Below are positions 1 to 10,319 of a stretch of 64,000 nt of DNA, piece by piece (positions within the stretch are counted from its first letter, which is position 1; each line of letters starts with the position of its first letter). Under the pieces are notes generated by a model that was not told where the DNA came from, did no database searches, and saw only the letters and a program-made list of their open reading frames with translations. The DNA comes from Duganella margarita (lineage in GTDB: Bacteria > Pseudomonadota > Gammaproteobacteria > Burkholderiales > Burkholderiaceae_D). Position numbers and translations under genes: made by a program. The DNA lies in assembly GCF_009857535.1 (NCBI RefSeq), contig NZ_WWCS01000004.1, positions 124,001 through 188,000 of the forward strand, in the 5' to 3' direction.

Positions 1-520
1 GCACCAGCTCGTCGCCCTTGAATTTGCCGCCCACCGCTTTCAGGTGGTTGGCGATCTGGGTCACGACCGGATAGGTCAACGCGCCCAGCGCGCTACCGGT
101 CGCCTTGTGGCTCGGTCCAATAGGATTGGTCACGCGCGAACCGCCCATGGCGTAGCCGTAGCAGCCGGCGTGCGGGGTGGCCGGCACCGAGAAGCCCTGG
201 GCGGCGTTACCGTCCAGGCCAGTCACGGCGGCGCATGGTGCGGCCAGGCCGATCTGGGCGGCGGTCAGCTCGGTCCAGTTTTTGCCGGTCAGGGTTTCGT
301 TGACCGAGGTGTTGTTGCCGTTAATGGTGAATTTGCCGCCCTTCAGTGCGGCAACGGTCCCGACTGCGTAAGAGCCGACGTCGGACAGGCTGTCGCCGAA
401 CGATACCTGTGCGCTGTATTTGACTTTGGTGGTTTGATCGCCTGCTGCCGGATCGGTGCCGCCGCAACCCGCAAGGACGGCCAGGGTCATTGCAGCAAGT
501 GCAAGTTTGGTATGACGCAT
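1..520 (-). CDS. GDSL/SGNH-family lipase or esterase lipoprotein (partial, 3' end beyond left edge)
   Basis: The reading frame starts at ATG 520 and stays open to the left edge, so only the first 173 residues are visible. AGGAGA lies 6-11 bases before the ATG. The N-terminus is a lipoprotein signal with lipobox LAGC (Cys19), so the protein is probably exported and lipid-anchored. Residues 39-49 read VSFGDSLSDVG, the GDSL block I of SGNH hydrolases, with Ser44 as the expected nucleophile. The later Asn and His blocks were not identified in the visible part. Known members cleave esters or lipids; the substrate cannot be read from sequence. The neighbouring gene also encodes a lipoprotein hydrolase, so this may be a small set of secreted esterases. 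Confidence 0.85.
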   Translation of the reverse strand, partial: MRHTKLALAAMTLAVLAGCGGTDPAAGDQTTKVKYSAQVSFGDSLSDVGSYAVGTVAALKGGKFTINGNNTSVNETLTGKNWTELTAAQIGLAAPCAAVTGLDGNAAQGFSVPATPHAGCYGYAMGGSRVTNPIGPSHKATGSALGALTYPVVTQIANHLKAVGGKFKGDELV

Positions 521-694
521 GTTGTCTCCTAAAAATATTTTTTTGTCTTGTGATACGAACGGCCGTGCTATTCGCAACCCAACTAATATGCCAGCACAGG
601 AAACTCTTGTATAGAGGAACACCCCTAAAAACAGGGGTTTGTGAGCAAAAAAGAACGCTTGCTCGGCATTTATTACGCTATATCAAGGGGTGAT

Positions 695-2236
695 TCACCG
701 GGTTGGTGCAGAATCGAGGAAGGCGCGCGCCTCCCGCAGGCAGAACGGCGCCACCAGTCCGGCGTGGTAGGCATCCTTGACCGCCTGGTCGGCGGCGCTG
801 GCGCTGCCGGTCTGCTGCTTCGTCAGGGCGCGCAACGCCTCCTTGGCGGCGGCGAACTCGGTGCGCGTGGTCAGCGACGGCCCTGCCGCCAGCGTGTCTA
901 CGTTCAACACCGTCAGTGGCAGGCTGGTCGCATTTTGCGCGCGGAAGTACGCCGCCGTGCTGGTGGTGTTGGCGTAGGGGACCAACGGGTCTTCATCGCC
1001 GCCGCACAGGAACAGCGGTACGTTCGGCGTGTAGGTGCGCAGATCGTTCTTCAGCAACCACTTGCGCAGCGCCTGCTGCGGCGTGCAGGCCAGCGGGGCG
1101 GCGCTGCTGGCGTTGCACGGATTGGCCTTGAGGTCGGCCAGGTAGGCGTCGCGGTAGGCGGTTCTGATCAGGTGATCGGCGCCGAACGCGCTGGCGTAGC
1201 CGGCTGTCTGCGGCAGCGAGTCGGCGGCAAACAGGACATCATTCGGCAGCTTGCCGGCGGCCACCAGTTCGCCCAGGCTTTGCGTGCCGGGCAGCAGCGT
1301 GTCGATGCCGCTGGCGTATTTCGGTTCGTAGATATCGCTGGTGCTGCTGTACAGGTTGGCGCCGGCGCGCTGGCCGGCGGTGATCAGCATGGGCAGGAAG
1401 CCGGCCGAACCGGTGGTCGGCGCGCCGTTGAAGATGGTGTCGCCGAACTGCATCAGCGCGTACGGGCCGGACAAGGGCGCGGCGGCCGTCACCGTAAATT
1501 CGGACGCGTATTGCGTCTGCATGGCGCGCTGCGTGGCCAGCGCCACATAACCGCCCTGCGAGTAGCCGGTGACCATCAGGCGGCTGGAGGCGGCGGCGTT
1601 GATGCTGCTGAAGGCACTACGGGCGGCGCGCAAGGCGTCGATCATGTCGGCCGACTGCTGCTGCGCATCCAGATACGGATGGTAGCCGGCGGTCGAGCCT
1701 GCATAACCGACGTAATTCGGCGCCACCACGATGTAGCCCTGCGCCGCGAACATGGCGGCGATCAGGCGCGGCTCGGTCGCGGCCAGGTTGGCCATGTCGG
1801 TGCTTGTTTGTACCGACGTGCCGTGCGCGTACAACAGCACCGGACGGCCGCCCTGGCAGGCGGCATTGCTGCCCGACGGAACAAAGACGGCGGTGTTGGC
1901 GGGCGTGTCGGCGCCGGTGGAATCGATGGTGTGGTACTTCAGCGTGTAGGTGGTGATGGCGCAGGTGGGCGTGCCGGTGACCGCGCTGCCCAAGGTGGTG
2001 CCGGCGTCGACCAGCGTTTTCAGTGCTGCCGGGTCGAGCGTGTTGACGCTGCTGCCTGCGCCGACGGTGACCGGCACCAGTGTGGCGCTGCCGATCATCT
2101 GGCCGCGCAGCTGCGGCGCCGGCGGCGTCGGTTGGGTGACGACCGTACCGCCGCTGTGGTCGGCACTACCGCCGCCACCGCCGCAGGAAGCCAGGGTCCA
2201 TACCAAAGGAATCAGTGCCAGCCGGGCAGTGCGCAT
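695..2236 (-). CDS. Secreted alpha/beta-hydrolase lipoprotein (secretory-lipase-like)
   Basis: This is a 513-residue protein with lipobox LASC (Cys18) followed by a glycine run, typical of an exported lipoprotein. The nucleophile elbow is GYSQGG (Ser226). A DEDPLVPY segment follows at about residue 415, where the acid residue of the triad is expected, and a late KDAYHAGL may supply the histidine. The layout resembles bacterial relatives of secretory lipases, so esterase or lipase activity is likely but the substrate is unknown. An ATG 15 bases upstream (2251) is in frame; I chose 2236 because AAGGA sits just before it and the signal peptide then begins MRTARL. Confidence 0.8.
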   Translation of the reverse strand: MRTARLALIPLVWTLASCGGGGGSADHSGGTVVTQPTPPAPQLRGQMIGSATLVPVTVGAGSSVNTLDPAALKTLVDAGTTLGSAVTGTPTCAITTYTLKYHTIDSTGADTPANTAVFVPSGSNAACQGGRPVLLYAHGTSVQTSTDMANLAATEPRLIAAMFAAQGYIVVAPNYVGYAGSTAGYHPYLDAQQQSADMIDALRAARSAFSSINAAASSRLMVTGYSQGGYVALATQRAMQTQYASEFTVTAAAPLSGPYALMQFGDTIFNGAPTTGSAGFLPMLITAGQRAGANLYSSTSDIYEPKYASGIDTLLPGTQSLGELVAAGKLPNDVLFAADSLPQTAGYASAFGADHLIRTAYRDAYLADLKANPCNASSAAPLACTPQQALRKWLLKNDLRTYTPNVPLFLCGGDEDPLVPYANTTSTAAYFRAQNATSLPLTVLNVDTLAAGPSLTTRTEFAAAKEALRALTKQQTGSASAADQAVKDAYHAGLVAPFCLREARAFLDSAPTR

Positions 2237-2325
2237 ATCGCTTCCTTGCAAGATGGCCGGGCGAGTTTTTCGGCCGGCAACGAATTCATCTTAGCAGGTG
2301 AAGCTGCCGCGCAACAGCCGATGGC

Positions 2326-3411
2326 TTATTTTTGCAACAGCGCGGCAATTACGCCCGCCGAGCCGAACACCGAGCGGCGCAGGCGGTCGTTGACGCCGAG
2401 CCATGCGGCGTCTTGCGGCGGCGTTTCGACCAGGATCAGGCTGGCGCCGGTCTGGTCCATATCCCGCAGCGCGGCATACAAGCCGTAGGCGTAGCCGGCC
2501 GGATCGGCAGGCAGCACGCGTTGAGCATGCGCCGAGGCGGTCAGCGCGGCCGGCAAGCCGTGGCCGATCAGCGCCACCTTGACGCCCCTGGCGTGCAATT
2601 GGGACAAGGTGGCGGCAAAGCCGTCGGCCGCCAGCATGGTGACCGGCGTGCGCGGCGCGTAATGCGATTCCAGCGTGCCGGAGGCGCGCGGCGCGGCCTG
2701 GTCCGGCGCCGCCGGCAGCATGCCGATCACGTCGGCAATCTGCTGCGCGCTGATGTGGCCGGGACGCAGCAGCACCGGGCCGTGCGTCGCCAGGCGCGAC
2801 ATATCGACGATGGTGGATTCGATCCCCACTTCGCTCGAACCGCCTTCCAGCACGCGGCTCAGTTCGGCTGCGGAACAGGCGTCGTCGCCGTTCAGCGCGC
2901 CGTCGTCATGCGCGTCCATGCCGAACTCGTCGCGCACGTGCTGCGCGGTGGTCGGGCTGACGTTGCCGAACTTGTTGGCCGACGGCGCCGCCAGGCCGCC
3001 CTTGCCGCCTTTGAATGCCCGCAACAGCGCAATGGCGACCGGGTGCGACGGGCAACGCATGCCGACGCTGTCCTGACCGGCCGAGACGGCGTCCGGGATG
3101 CGCGGATGGCGCTTGAGAATCAACGTCAGCGGGCCAGGCCAGAAGGCTTGCACCAGCTGGCGCGCTTCGTAGGGCACGTCGGTGGTCCAGTAGTCGAGGT
3201 CGGCGCCGGGGGCGACGTGCACGATCACCGGATGGTCATGCGGCCGGCCCTTGGCTTCGTAGATGCGCGCCACGGCGGCCGGATTTTCAGCGTCCGCGCC
3301 GAGGCCGTAGACCGTCTCGGTGGGAAAAGCCACCAGCCCGCCCTGCTCCAGAATGGCCGCCGCTTCGGCAATGGCGGCCGAGTCGGCGACGGTTGCGGAT
3401 GGCTGCTTCAA
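2326..3411 (-). CDS. tsaC: L-threonylcarbamoyladenylate synthase (Sua5/TsaC type)
   Basis: The protein makes threonylcarbamoyl-AMP from threonine, bicarbonate and ATP, the first step of the t6A37 tRNA modification. It has 361 residues: an N-terminal YrdC-like domain with [16 protein letters not shown] and the KGRP segment, then a linker and a C-terminal Sua5 domain from about residue 240. It is therefore the long Sua5 form, not the short TsaC form. Its ATG overlaps the purK stop by 4 bases (ATGA), so it is probably translated with purK as the last gene of the purC-purE-purK-tsaC run. Confidence 0.93.
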   Translation of the reverse strand: MKQPSATVADSAAIAEAAAILEQGGLVAFPTETVYGLGADAENPAAVARIYEAKGRPHDHPVIVHVAPGADLDYWTTDVPYEARQLVQAFWPGPLTLILKRHPRIPDAVSAGQDSVGMRCPSHPVAIALLRAFKGGKGGLAAPSANKFGNVSPTTAQHVRDEFGMDAHDDGALNGDDACSAAELSRVLEGGSSEVGIESTIVDMSRLATHGPVLLRPGHISAQQIADVIGMLPAAPDQAAPRASGTLESHYAPRTPVTMLAADGFAATLSQLHARGVKVALIGHGLPAALTASAHAQRVLPADPAGYAYGLYAALRDMDQTGASLILVETPPQDAAWLGVNDRLRRSVFGSAGVIAALLQK

Positions 3412-4604
3412 GGTGCGATCCCGAGCACGGCGCAGGCGGCGTTGAGCTGCTGCTGCGCTTGCGCCAAGGTCGGCGCGATGAAGGTCAGGTGGCCCATCTT
3501 GCGCGCGCGTCGCGGCTCGTCCTTGCCGTACAGGTGCAGATTGGCGCCCGGCAGCGCCAGGATTTCATTCCAGGCCGGCTCGCGGGTGGCGTCGCTGTCG
3601 TCGGTGAACCAGACGTCGCCCAGAATATTCAGCATCACGGCCGCCGAATGCTGGCGCACATCGCCCAGCGGCAGTTGCGCCATGGCGCGTACCTGCTGCG
3701 CAAACTGGCTGGTGACGCAGGCGTCGATGGTGTAGTGGCCGCTGTTGTGCGGACGCGGCGCCATTTCGTTGACCACCAGCGAACCGTCGGTCAGCACGAA
3801 GAATTCGATGCACAGCACGCCGACATAGCCGAGCTCGGCCACGATGGCTTGCGCCGCCTTCTGCGCCTTCAAGGCGCTCTGTTCCGATACGTTCGGGCCC
3901 GGCACGGTGGTGGTGAACAGGATGCCGTCGCGATGCACGTTCTCCGCGATCGGATAGACCACCGATTCGCCGTCGTGGCCGCGCGCGGTCAGCACCGAGA
4001 CTTCGTAGGCCAGCGGCAGCATCTTCTCCAGCAGGCAAGTCACCTTGTCCATGGATTCAAACGCCGCCTGCACCTCGGCGCGCGATGTCACGCGTACCTG
4101 GCCTTTGCCGTCGTAGCCCATGCGCACGGTTTTCAGGATTCCCGGCAGCAGGTCATCGCTGATGGCGTCGATATCTTCTTGCGAGGCGATCACCTTGTGC
4201 GGCGCCGGCAGCACGCCCGACTTGTCGGCGCAGCTGACGAAGAAACTCTTCTCGGCCACGCGGTCCTGGGCCACCGACACGCCATGCGCGTTGGGCGCCA
4301 CGAACACCGATTGCGCCAGGCGCGACAGGCTGTCCGCAGGGACGTTTTCAAATTCGGTGGTAACGGCGGCGCATTGGGCGGCCAGCGCATCGAGGCCGGC
4401 TTCGTCGCTGTAGCCGGCGTTGACCAGCCGTTGGGCGACCTGGCCGGCCGGGCAATCTTCCGACGGCTCCAGCACGGCAACCTGATAACCCATGGCCTGC
4501 GCGGCCTGGGCAAACATGCGGCCCAGCTGGCCGCCGCCCATCACGCCCAGCCAGGCTGGCGGATTGGCTTGCGGCAGGATGGGTTTCAACTTCATATCAC
4601 TCAT
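3408..4604 (-). CDS. purK: 5-(carboxyamino)imidazole ribonucleotide synthase
   Basis: PurK carboxylates aminoimidazole ribonucleotide with ATP and bicarbonate in purine synthesis. The 398-residue ATP-grasp protein begins with a biotin-carboxylase-like N domain ([16 protein letters not shown]), has [10 protein letters not shown] in the central domain, and [12 protein letters not shown] near residue 275, a strongly conserved PurK block. It directly follows purE, whose stop abuts this start, and overlaps tsaC by 4 bases. The purE-purK pair carries out the two-step N5-CAIR route. Confidence 0.96.
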   Translation of the reverse strand: MSDMKLKPILPQANPPAWLGVMGGGQLGRMFAQAAQAMGYQVAVLEPSEDCPAGQVAQRLVNAGYSDEAGLDALAAQCAAVTTEFENVPADSLSRLAQSVFVAPNAHGVSVAQDRVAEKSFFVSCADKSGVLPAPHKVIASQEDIDAISDDLLPGILKTVRMGYDGKGQVRVTSRAEVQAAFESMDKVTCLLEKMLPLAYEVSVLTARGHDGESVVYPIAENVHRDGILFTTTVPGPNVSEQSALKAQKAAQAIVAELGYVGVLCIEFFVLTDGSLVVNEMAPRPHNSGHYTIDACVTSQFAQQVRAMAQLPLGDVRQHSAAVMLNILGDVWFTDDSDATREPAWNEILALPGANLHLYGKDEPRRARKMGHLTFIAPTLAQAQQQLNAACAVLGIAP

Positions 4605-5102
4605 TTATTCAACCGGCAGTGTCATGGCCTTGGCGACCTCGGTTTGCGAAACGCGGAACGCTTCCAGCTTGTCGGCCAGCGCGTCGTCGGTGGCGGCCAG
4701 CATGGCCACGGCGGTCAGCGCTGCATTGGCGGCGCCCGCTTCGCCGATGGCGAAGGTGGAGACCGGCACGCCTTTCGGCATTTGCAGGATCGACAGCATG
4801 GAGTCTTCGCCACGCAGATATTTCGATGGCACCGGCACGCCCAGCACCGGCACGATGGTCATGGCCGCCACCATGCCCGGCAGGTGCGCCGCACCGCCGG
4901 CGCCGGCGATGATGGCGCGCAGGCCGCGCGCACGGGCGCTCTTGGCGTAGGCATACATCTCGTCCGGCATGCGGTGCGCGGAAATCACCTGCGCTTCAAA
5001 CGGCACGCCGAACTGCTTGAGGATGGCAACTGCGTTCGACATCACGTCCCAGTCCGAAGACGAGCCCATGATGACGCCGACCAGTGGTTTTTGATCAGCC
5101 AT
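4605..5102 (-). CDS. purE: 5-(carboxyamino)imidazole ribonucleotide mutase
   Basis: PurE converts N5-CAIR to CAIR. The 165-residue length is normal for class I Pur[10 protein letters not shown] near the N-terminus and [11 protein letters not shown] carry the conserved substrate-binding and catalytic His positions, and [15 protein letters not shown] is the glycine-rich loop. The gene lies 2 bases downstream of purC and immediately upstream of purK, so the three form one transcription unit on the minus strand. Confidence 0.97.
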   Translation of the reverse strand: MADQKPLVGVIMGSSSDWDVMSNAVAILKQFGVPFEAQVISAHRMPDEMYAYAKSARARGLRAIIAGAGGAAHLPGMVAAMTIVPVLGVPVPSKYLRGEDSMLSILQMPKGVPVSTFAIGEAGAANAALTAVAMLAATDDALADKLEAFRVSQTEVAKAMTLPVE

Positions 5103-5104
5103 TT

Positions 5105-6001
5105 TTATACCTTCAGCTTTTCGCCGGTCAGGCGTTCGATGGCTTCGAAATACTTGGCCTGGGTTTTGTCGATGACGTCGGCCGGCAGCGCTGGCGCCGG
5201 GGCCGTCTTGCCCCAGTCGGTCAGGGTTTCCAGGTAGTCGCGCACGAACTGCTTGTCGAACGACGGCGGCGAGATGCCGACCGCGTACGAATCGGCTGGC
5301 CAGAAGCGCGACGAATCGGCGGTCAGCACTTCATCCATCAGGTGCATGACGCCGTTGTCGTCCAGGCCGAATTCAAACTTGGTGTCAGCGATGATGATGC
5401 CGCGCGAGGCGGCATATTCCGACGCTTCGGTGTACAACTTGATGGCGACATCGCGCATTTTGGCGGCCAGTTCGGCGCCGATGCGGGATTCCATGTCTTC
5501 AAAGCTGATGTTCTCGTCGTGCTCGCCCAGATCGGCCTTGGCCGCTGGCGTGAAGATCGGCTGCGGCAGCTTTTCAGCCTGTTGCAGGCCTTCCGGCAGC
5601 TTGATGCCGCAGATCGAACCGGTGGCCTGGTAGTCTTTCCAGCCCGAACCGATGATGTAGCCGCGCACCACCGCTTCCACCATGATCGGCTTCAGACGCT
5701 TGGCGACCACGGCGCGGCCCTTGACCTGCTCGACTTCGTCGGCGGCCACCACGGACTCTGGCGCCACGCCGGTCAGGTGGTTCGGCACGATGTGGCCCAG
5801 CTTCTCGAACCAGAAGTCGGTCATCTGGTTCAGTACCTTGCCCTTGCCGGGAATCGGTTCATTCATGACAACGTCGAAGGCCGACAGGCGATCGGAGGTA
5901 ACGATGAGGATTTTGTCATCGCCGACAGCGTAGTTGTCGCGGACTTTGCCATGACCGAGGAGTGGCAGGGACTTGATGGAAGACTGGTAGAGGCTGTTCA
6001 T
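5105..6001 (-). CDS. purC: Phosphoribosylaminoimidazole-succinocarboxamide synthase (SAICAR synthase)
   Basis: PurC joins aspartate to CAIR using ATP. I start it at ATG 6001 ([24 protein letters not shown]), giving 298 residues. The frame stays open to 6145, but that extension reads through a REPIN-like repeat and is not expected in the family. Diagnostic segments are GKVRDNYAV, the [19 protein letters not shown] block and the [16 protein letters not shown] block. It heads the purCEK-tsaC run. Confidence 0.95.
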   Translation of the reverse strand: MNSLYQSSIKSLPLLGHGKVRDNYAVGDDKILIVTSDRLSAFDVVMNEPIPGKGKVLNQMTDFWFEKLGHIVPNHLTGVAPESVVAADEVEQVKGRAVVAKRLKPIMVEAVVRGYIIGSGWKDYQATGSICGIKLPEGLQQAEKLPQPIFTPAAKADLGEHDENISFEDMESRIGAELAAKMRDVAIKLYTEASEYAASRGIIIADTKFEFGLDDNGVMHLMDEVLTADSSRFWPADSYAVGISPPSFDKQFVRDYLETLTDWGKTAPAPALPADVIDKTQAKYFEAIERLTGEKLKV

Positions 6002-6093
6002 AGCAGGGGAATGTAATGAAAAAGCAAAAACCGGCGACAGAGGAATGCTCGATCGCCGGTCGAAAGAGTCGGCCCAAAACCGTACCGCCACCC

Positions 6094-6171
6094 CGTCATT
6101 CCCGCGCAGGCGGGAATCCATGGACACTACGTGCATAGTCAGCATGGATCCCCGCTTTCGCGGGGAAGACG
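6094..6171. repeat. REPIN-like paired inverted repeat, copy 1
   Basis: Two short palindromes face each other. The left arm is CGTCATTCCCGCG with its partner GCGGGAATCCATG; the right arm is CATGGATCCCCGC ending in GGGGAAGACGG. The copy lies between purC and the fba stop. The core resembles the ATTCCC-N8-GGGAAT repeat known as dRS3 in Neisseria; that similarity is to the motif only. Confidence 0.8.
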
Positions 6172-6212
6172 GCTTCAGCGGCGCAAGCCTTAAGCCGTTC
6201 CAAAACAGAATT

Positions 6213-7277
6213 TTACTTCACAATCTGGGACAGCTCGCCGGCTTTGTAGCGTTCCGCCATTTTATCCAGTGGAATTGGCTTGATTTTCGACGCCTGGCCT
6301 TCGCAGCCGAAGGCCTGGAAACGGGCACGCACAACTTGTTCCGCAGCCGCGCGGGCTGGCTTGAGGAAGTCGCGCGGGTCGAATTTCGACGGGTTCTGGA
6401 ACATGTACTGGCGCACGGCGGCAGTCATCGCCAGACGGATGTCGGTGTCGATGTTGATCTTGCGCACGCCGTGACGGATGCCTTCCTGGATCTCTTCCAC
6501 CGGCACGCCGTAGGTTTCCTTCATGTCGCCGCCGAATTCGCGGATGATGGCCAGCAGTTCCTGCGGTACCGACGACGAGCCGTGCATCACCAGATGGGTG
6601 TTCGGGATGCGGGCGTGGATTTCCTTGATGCGGTCGATGGCCAGGATGTCGCCGGTTGGCTTGCGGGTGAACTTGTAGGCGCCGTGCGAGGTGCCGATGG
6701 CGATCGCCAGGGCGTCGCACTGGGTGCGCTGCACGAAGTCGGCGGCTTGCGCCACGTCGGTCAGCAGCTGTTCGCGGGTCATGGTGCCGTCGGCGCCGTG
6801 GCCGTCTTCCTTGTCGCCCTTCATGGTTTCCAGCGAACCGAGCACGCCCAGTTCGGCCTCCACGGTCACGCCGATGGCGTGCGAGAACTTGACCACTTCT
6901 TTCGAGACGTCGACGTTGTACTCGTACGACGCCACCGACTTGCCGTCGGCTTCCAGCGAACCGTCCATCATCACCGAGCTGAAGCCCGAGCGGATGGCGG
7001 CCATGCAGACCGCCGGCGACTGGCCGTGGTCCTGGTGCATGACGACCGGGATATGCGGATAGGCTTCGATGGCGGCGTCGATCAGGTGACGCAGGAACGC
7101 TTCGCCGGCGTATTTACGGGCGCCGGCCGACGCCTGCATGATCACCGGCGAATTCAGCGCATCGGCGGCAGCCATGATGGCCTGCACTTGTTCCAGATTG
7201 TTGACGTTGAACGCAGGGATGCCATAGCCGTTTTCGGCGGCATGGTCCAGCAGTTGACGCATGGATACGAGGGACAT
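6213..7277 (-). CDS. fba: Class II fructose-bisphosphate aldolase
   Basis: The enzyme interconverts fructose-1,6-bisphosphate with dihydroxyacetone phosphate and glyceraldehyde-3-phosphate. At 354 residues it matches the Calvin-cycle subtype of class II aldolases. It starts [27 protein letters not shown]. The zinc-binding HQDHG segment lies near residue 82, and VMHGSSSVP and KINIDTDIR are present. It follows pyk and pgk on the same strand, separated from pyk by a REPIN-like repeat, so it may have its own promoter in that gap. Confidence 0.96.
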   Translation of the reverse strand: MSLVSMRQLLDHAAENGYGIPAFNVNNLEQVQAIMAAADALNSPVIMQASAGARKYAGEAFLRHLIDAAIEAYPHIPVVMHQDHGQSPAVCMAAIRSGFSSVMMDGSLEADGKSVASYEYNVDVSKEVVKFSHAIGVTVEAELGVLGSLETMKGDKEDGHGADGTMTREQLLTDVAQAADFVQRTQCDALAIAIGTSHGAYKFTRKPTGDILAIDRIKEIHARIPNTHLVMHGSSSVPQELLAIIREFGGDMKETYGVPVEEIQEGIRHGVRKINIDTDIRLAMTAAVRQYMFQNPSKFDPRDFLKPARAAAEQVVRARFQAFGCEGQASKIKPIPLDKMAERYKAGELSQIVK

Positions 7278-7316
7278 GGTAACTCTCCAAAAACAATAAA
7301 AAAACCTGTCACCGCC

Positions 7317-7398
7317 CGTCGCCCCCGCGCAGGCGGGGGCCCATACATCGGCTGCCAGTGAGGCGCCGCATGGGTTCCCGCTTGCGCGGGAACGACGG
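7317..7398. repeat. REPIN-like paired inverted repeat, copy 2
   Basis: The copy occupies most of the fba-pyk gap. The left palindrome is a diverged form (CCCCCGCGCAGGCGGGGG) and the right is TTCCCGCTTGCGCGGGAA; the two are joined by about 30 bases ending CATGGG. The right end lies just beyond the pyk stop. Confidence 0.75.
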
Positions 7399-7403
7399 CG
7401 GGG

Positions 7404-8852
7404 TTAACTAAATTCGCCGACCTTGACGATCTTCAGCGCGTTGGTGCCGCCGACCTGGCCCATCGGGGAACCCGAGGTCACCACGATCAGATCACCTTTC
7501 TTGACTACGCCCTGCGCGACCAGCAACTCTTCCGCTTTTTTCAGCACGGCGGCGCTGCCGCCTTCCTGCAGCAAATTGTATGCCTTCACGTTACGGTACA
7601 GCGACACTTTACGCAGCGTGGTGACCGACGGCGTCAGCGCGAAGATCGGCGTATCGATGTTGTGACGGCTCATCCACAGCGCGGTCGAGCCGGACTCGGT
7701 CAGCGCCACAATCGCCTTCACCGCCAGGTGATGCGCGGTGAACAGCGCGCCATAGGCGATCGACTGGTCGATGCGGGTGAAGGTCGCGTTAAGGAAATCG
7801 GCGTCCAGCTTGTTGTACTCGGACTGCTCGGCTTCCACGCAAATGGCGGCCATCATTTCAACGGTTTCGATCGGATAGCGGCCCGATGCGGTTTCGGCCG
7901 ACGTCATCACGGCGTCGGTGCCGTCCAGCACGGCGTTGGCCACGTCCGATACTTCGGCGCGGGTCGGCACGGCGTTAAAGATCATCGACTCCATCATCTG
8001 GGTCGCGGTGATCGCCAGCTTGTTCGACTCGCGCGCCATGCGAATCATGCGCTTCTGCAGCGCCGGCACGGCGGCATTGCCCACTTCCACCGCCAGGTCG
8101 CCGCGGGCCACCATGATGCCGTCGGACGCGTCGAGGATCTCCTGCAGCAGCGGGATCGCTTCGGCGCGTTCGATCTTGGCGATCATCATCGGCTTGTGAC
8201 CGTAGGCGTCACCGGCGATATTGGCCAGCTGGCGCGCCATTTCCATATCGGTTGCGCTTTTCGGGAACGAAATCGCCAGGTAATCGGCCTGGAAACTCAT
8301 GGCCGTCTTGATGTCTTCCATGTCCTTGGCGGTCAGCGCCGGCGCGGTCAGGCCGCCACCCAGACGGTTGATGCCCTTGTTGTTGGACAGCTCGCCACCG
8401 ATCTTGCAGACGGTGTAAATCTCGCTGCCCACCACTTTTTCCACCACCAGCACGATCAGGCCGTCGTTCAGCAGCAACTGGTCTTCCGGACGCACGTCCT
8501 GCGGCAGCGCCTTGTAGTCCAGGCCCACGCGTTCCTGGTTGCCCAGTTCGCCGTTCTCGCCCCACTTGGCGTCCAGGATGAACTTGTCGCCCTTGGCCAG
8601 CTCGATCTTGCCTTGCTCAAACTTGCCGACGCGGATTTTCGGACCCTGCATGTCCGCCATGATCGCCACTTCGCGGCCGCACTCGGCAGCCGCCTCGCGC
8701 ACCAGACGGGCGCGGTCGATGTGGTCCTGCGCCTTGCCGTGCGAGAAGTTCAAGCGCACGACATCGACGCCCGCACGGATCATCTTGACCAGTACGTTGA
8801 AGTCGGTAGAAGCTGGGCCAATCGTGGCGACAATTTTGGTGCTACGAGACAT
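7404..8852 (-). CDS. pyk: Pyruvate kinase
   Basis: The enzyme converts phosphoenolpyruvate and ADP to pyruvate and ATP. The 482-residue protein starts MSRSTKIVATIGPAS, and has VVRLNFSHG, the catalytic IAKIERAEA region, MVARGDLAVEVG and TQMMESM, all in the usual order, with a full C-terminal domain. A perfect 12-bp inverted repeat lies about 75 bases upstream of the start and may be an operator. Neighbours pgk and fba make this a lower-glycolysis cluster. Confidence 0.97.
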   Translation of the reverse strand: MSRSTKIVATIGPASTDFNVLVKMIRAGVDVVRLNFSHGKAQDHIDRARLVREAAAECGREVAIMADMQGPKIRVGKFEQGKIELAKGDKFILDAKWGENGELGNQERVGLDYKALPQDVRPEDQLLLNDGLIVLVVEKVVGSEIYTVCKIGGELSNNKGINRLGGGLTAPALTAKDMEDIKTAMSFQADYLAISFPKSATDMEMARQLANIAGDAYGHKPMMIAKIERAEAIPLLQEILDASDGIMVARGDLAVEVGNAAVPALQKRMIRMARESNKLAITATQMMESMIFNAVPTRAEVSDVANAVLDGTDAVMTSAETASGRYPIETVEMMAAICVEAEQSEYNKLDADFLNATFTRIDQSIAYGALFTAHHLAVKAIVALTESGSTALWMSRHNIDTPIFALTPSVTTLRKVSLYRNVKAYNLLQEGGSAAVLKKAEELLVAQGVVKKGDLIVVTSGSPMGQVGGTNALKIVKVGEFS

Positions 8853-8926
8853 AGTATTCCTTAGCAGTAGGTCATGCGAACAGTTCCCGCGCGGCGCGGA
8901 AACCAGGGTTTGTTGCGGTTAAGACA

Positions 8927-8956
8927 TCAAATCTGTAGGTTTTGCTACAGATTTGA
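8927..8956 (-). promoter_or_regulatory. Perfect 12-bp inverted repeat upstream of pyk (candidate operator)
   Basis: Positions 8927-8938 and 8945-8956 are perfect reverse complements (TCAAATCTGTAG / CTACAGATTTGA) separated by 6 bases. There is no T-run on either side, so it does not look like a terminator for pgk. Its TGTAG/CTACA centre recalls sites of HexR, an RpiR-type regulator of sugar catabolism, but the spacing is one base longer than the classical site. Operator function is inference. Confidence 0.5.
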
Positions 8957-9023
8957 CGCCCTTCCCAGGCATTACCTGGATTCTACTGTTAATTTGCTAC
9001 AAAGCACGACCGTGCTATTTCCC

Positions 9024-10238
9024 TTACTTGGCAGCGCGCTGGGTCAGGATCTCGACCGCCGGCAGGGTCTTACCTTCCAGGAACTCCAGGAAGGCGCCGC
9101 CACCGGTGGAGATGTAGCCGATCTGCTCGCCGATGTTGTACTTGGCAATCGCGGCCAGCGTGTCGCCGCCGCCGGCGATCGAGAACGCCTTCGATTGCGC
9201 GATGGCCAGCGCCAGCGTCTTGGTGCCTTCGCCGAACTGGTCGAACTCGAACACGCCGACCGGGCCGTTCCACACCACGGTGCCGGCGGCAGCGATCTGC
9301 GCGGCCAGCTGGGCGGCGGTCTTGGGACCGATATCCAGGATCATGTCGTCGTCGGCCACGTCGGCCACGTCTTTGACGGTGGCGACGGCGGTTGGCGAGA
9401 ATTCCTTGGCGCACACCACGTCGACCGGAATCGGCACCTGCGCGCCGCGCTTGGCCATGATGTCGATAATGGCCTTGGCTTCGTCGACCAGATCGTTTTC
9501 CACCAGCGACTTGCCGATGTTGAGGCCGACAGCCTTCATGAACGTGTTGGCAATGCCGCCGCCGACGATCAGATTATCGACCTTGTCGGCCAGCGCCTTT
9601 AGGATCGACAGTTTGGAGGAAACTTTCGAGCCGGCGACAATCGCCAGCAACGGACGGGCCGGGGCGCCCAGCGCCTTGCCCAGCGCGTCCAGCTCGGCCG
9701 CCAGCAGCGGGCCGGCGGCGGCGATAGGGGCAAACTTGGCGATGCCGTGCGTCGAAGCTTCCGCGCGGTGCGCGGTGCCGAAGGCGTCATTGACGTAGAT
9801 GTCGCACAGAGCGGCCATTTTCTGCGCCAGTTCATCGCTGTTCTTCTTTTCGCCCTTGTTGACGCGGACGTTTTCCAGCAGCACTACCTGACCGGCTTGC
9901 AGGCCTTCCAGGCCGGCGCCGTCTACCCAGTTCTGCTTCAGTTCAACCGGCTGGCCCAGCAGCTCGGACAGGCGCTTGGCGACCGGCGCCAGGCTGTCTT
10001 CCGGCTTGAACTCGCCTTCGGTCGGGCGGCCCAGGTGGGACGTGACCATGACCTTGGCGCCGGCGGCAACTGCCGCCTTAATGGCTGGAACCGAAGCGCG
10101 GATGCGCGTATCTTCGGTGATATTGCCCGCATCGTCCTGTGGCACGTTCAAGTCGGCGCGAATGAAAACGCGTTTGCCTTGCAGCGCATTTTGATCGATG
10201 AGGTCTTGCAGACGGATGAAGTTCAGAACAGCGGACAT
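9024..10238 (-). CDS. pgk: Phosphoglycerate kinase
   Basis: The enzyme transfers phosphate between 1,3-bisphosphoglycerate and ADP. The 404-residue protein has [12 protein letters not shown] near the N-terminus, [10 protein letters not shown], the ATP-binding [14 protein letters not shown] region and a C-terminal [21 protein letters not shown]. It is the first gene of the minus-strand pgk-pyk-fba set. An AT-rich palindrome lies about 60 bases upstream. Confidence 0.97.
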   Translation of the reverse strand: MSAVLNFIRLQDLIDQNALQGKRVFIRADLNVPQDDAGNITEDTRIRASVPAIKAAVAAGAKVMVTSHLGRPTEGEFKPEDSLAPVAKRLSELLGQPVELKQNWVDGAGLEGLQAGQVVLLENVRVNKGEKKNSDELAQKMAALCDIYVNDAFGTAHRAEASTHGIAKFAPIAAAGPLLAAELDALGKALGAPARPLLAIVAGSKVSSKLSILKALADKVDNLIVGGGIANTFMKAVGLNIGKSLVENDLVDEAKAIIDIMAKRGAQVPIPVDVVCAKEFSPTAVATVKDVADVADDDMILDIGPKTAAQLAAQIAAAGTVVWNGPVGVFEFDQFGEGTKTLALAIAQSKAFSIAGGGDTLAAIAKYNIGEQIGYISTGGGAFLEFLEGKTLPAVEILTQRAAK

Positions 10239-10296
10239 GGCTACCCAAAGTCGAGTTGGAGGAAGAGCGCTATTCTACCGCAAGCCGGAGTTGATT

Positions 10297-10319
10297 TTTC
10301 TGTTATTAAATTACAGAAA
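10297..10319 (-). promoter_or_regulatory. AT-rich palindrome upstream of pgk (candidate HexR-like site)
   Basis: TTTCTGT (10297-10303) pairs with ACAGAAA (10313-10319). On the minus strand the centre reads TGTAATTTAATAACA, one mismatch from the TGTAAT-WWW-ATTACA form of HexR sites. It overlaps the azlD stop codon and lies about 60 bases before the pgk ATG. Its use as an operator is inference. Confidence 0.4.

Noticed and set aside
620..638. Hairpin ACCCCT/AGGGGT between the two lipoprotein hydrolases
   Set aside because: The stem is 6 bp with no T-run in the direction of the hydrolase transcript. I do not call it a terminator.
641..2488. A 615-residue open frame on plus, antisense to the alpha/beta hydrolase gene
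   Set aside because: Its composition is Arg/Gly/Ala/Val rich with no domain pattern, and the minus frame has a lipobox and catalytic motif. It is a shadow caused by high GC.
3393..5237. A 614-residue open frame on plus across purK and purE
   Set aside because: It is antisense to two clear purine genes and has His/Arg-rich shadow composition with no motif.
6002..6145. N-terminal extension of purC to 6145
   Set aside because: The added 48 residues translate a REPIN-like repeat and lie before the conserved PurC start.
6094..7398. Repeats around fba considered as a CRISPR array
   Set aside because: The two units are single, paired inverted repeats a kilobase apart, with no regular spacers and no cas genes.
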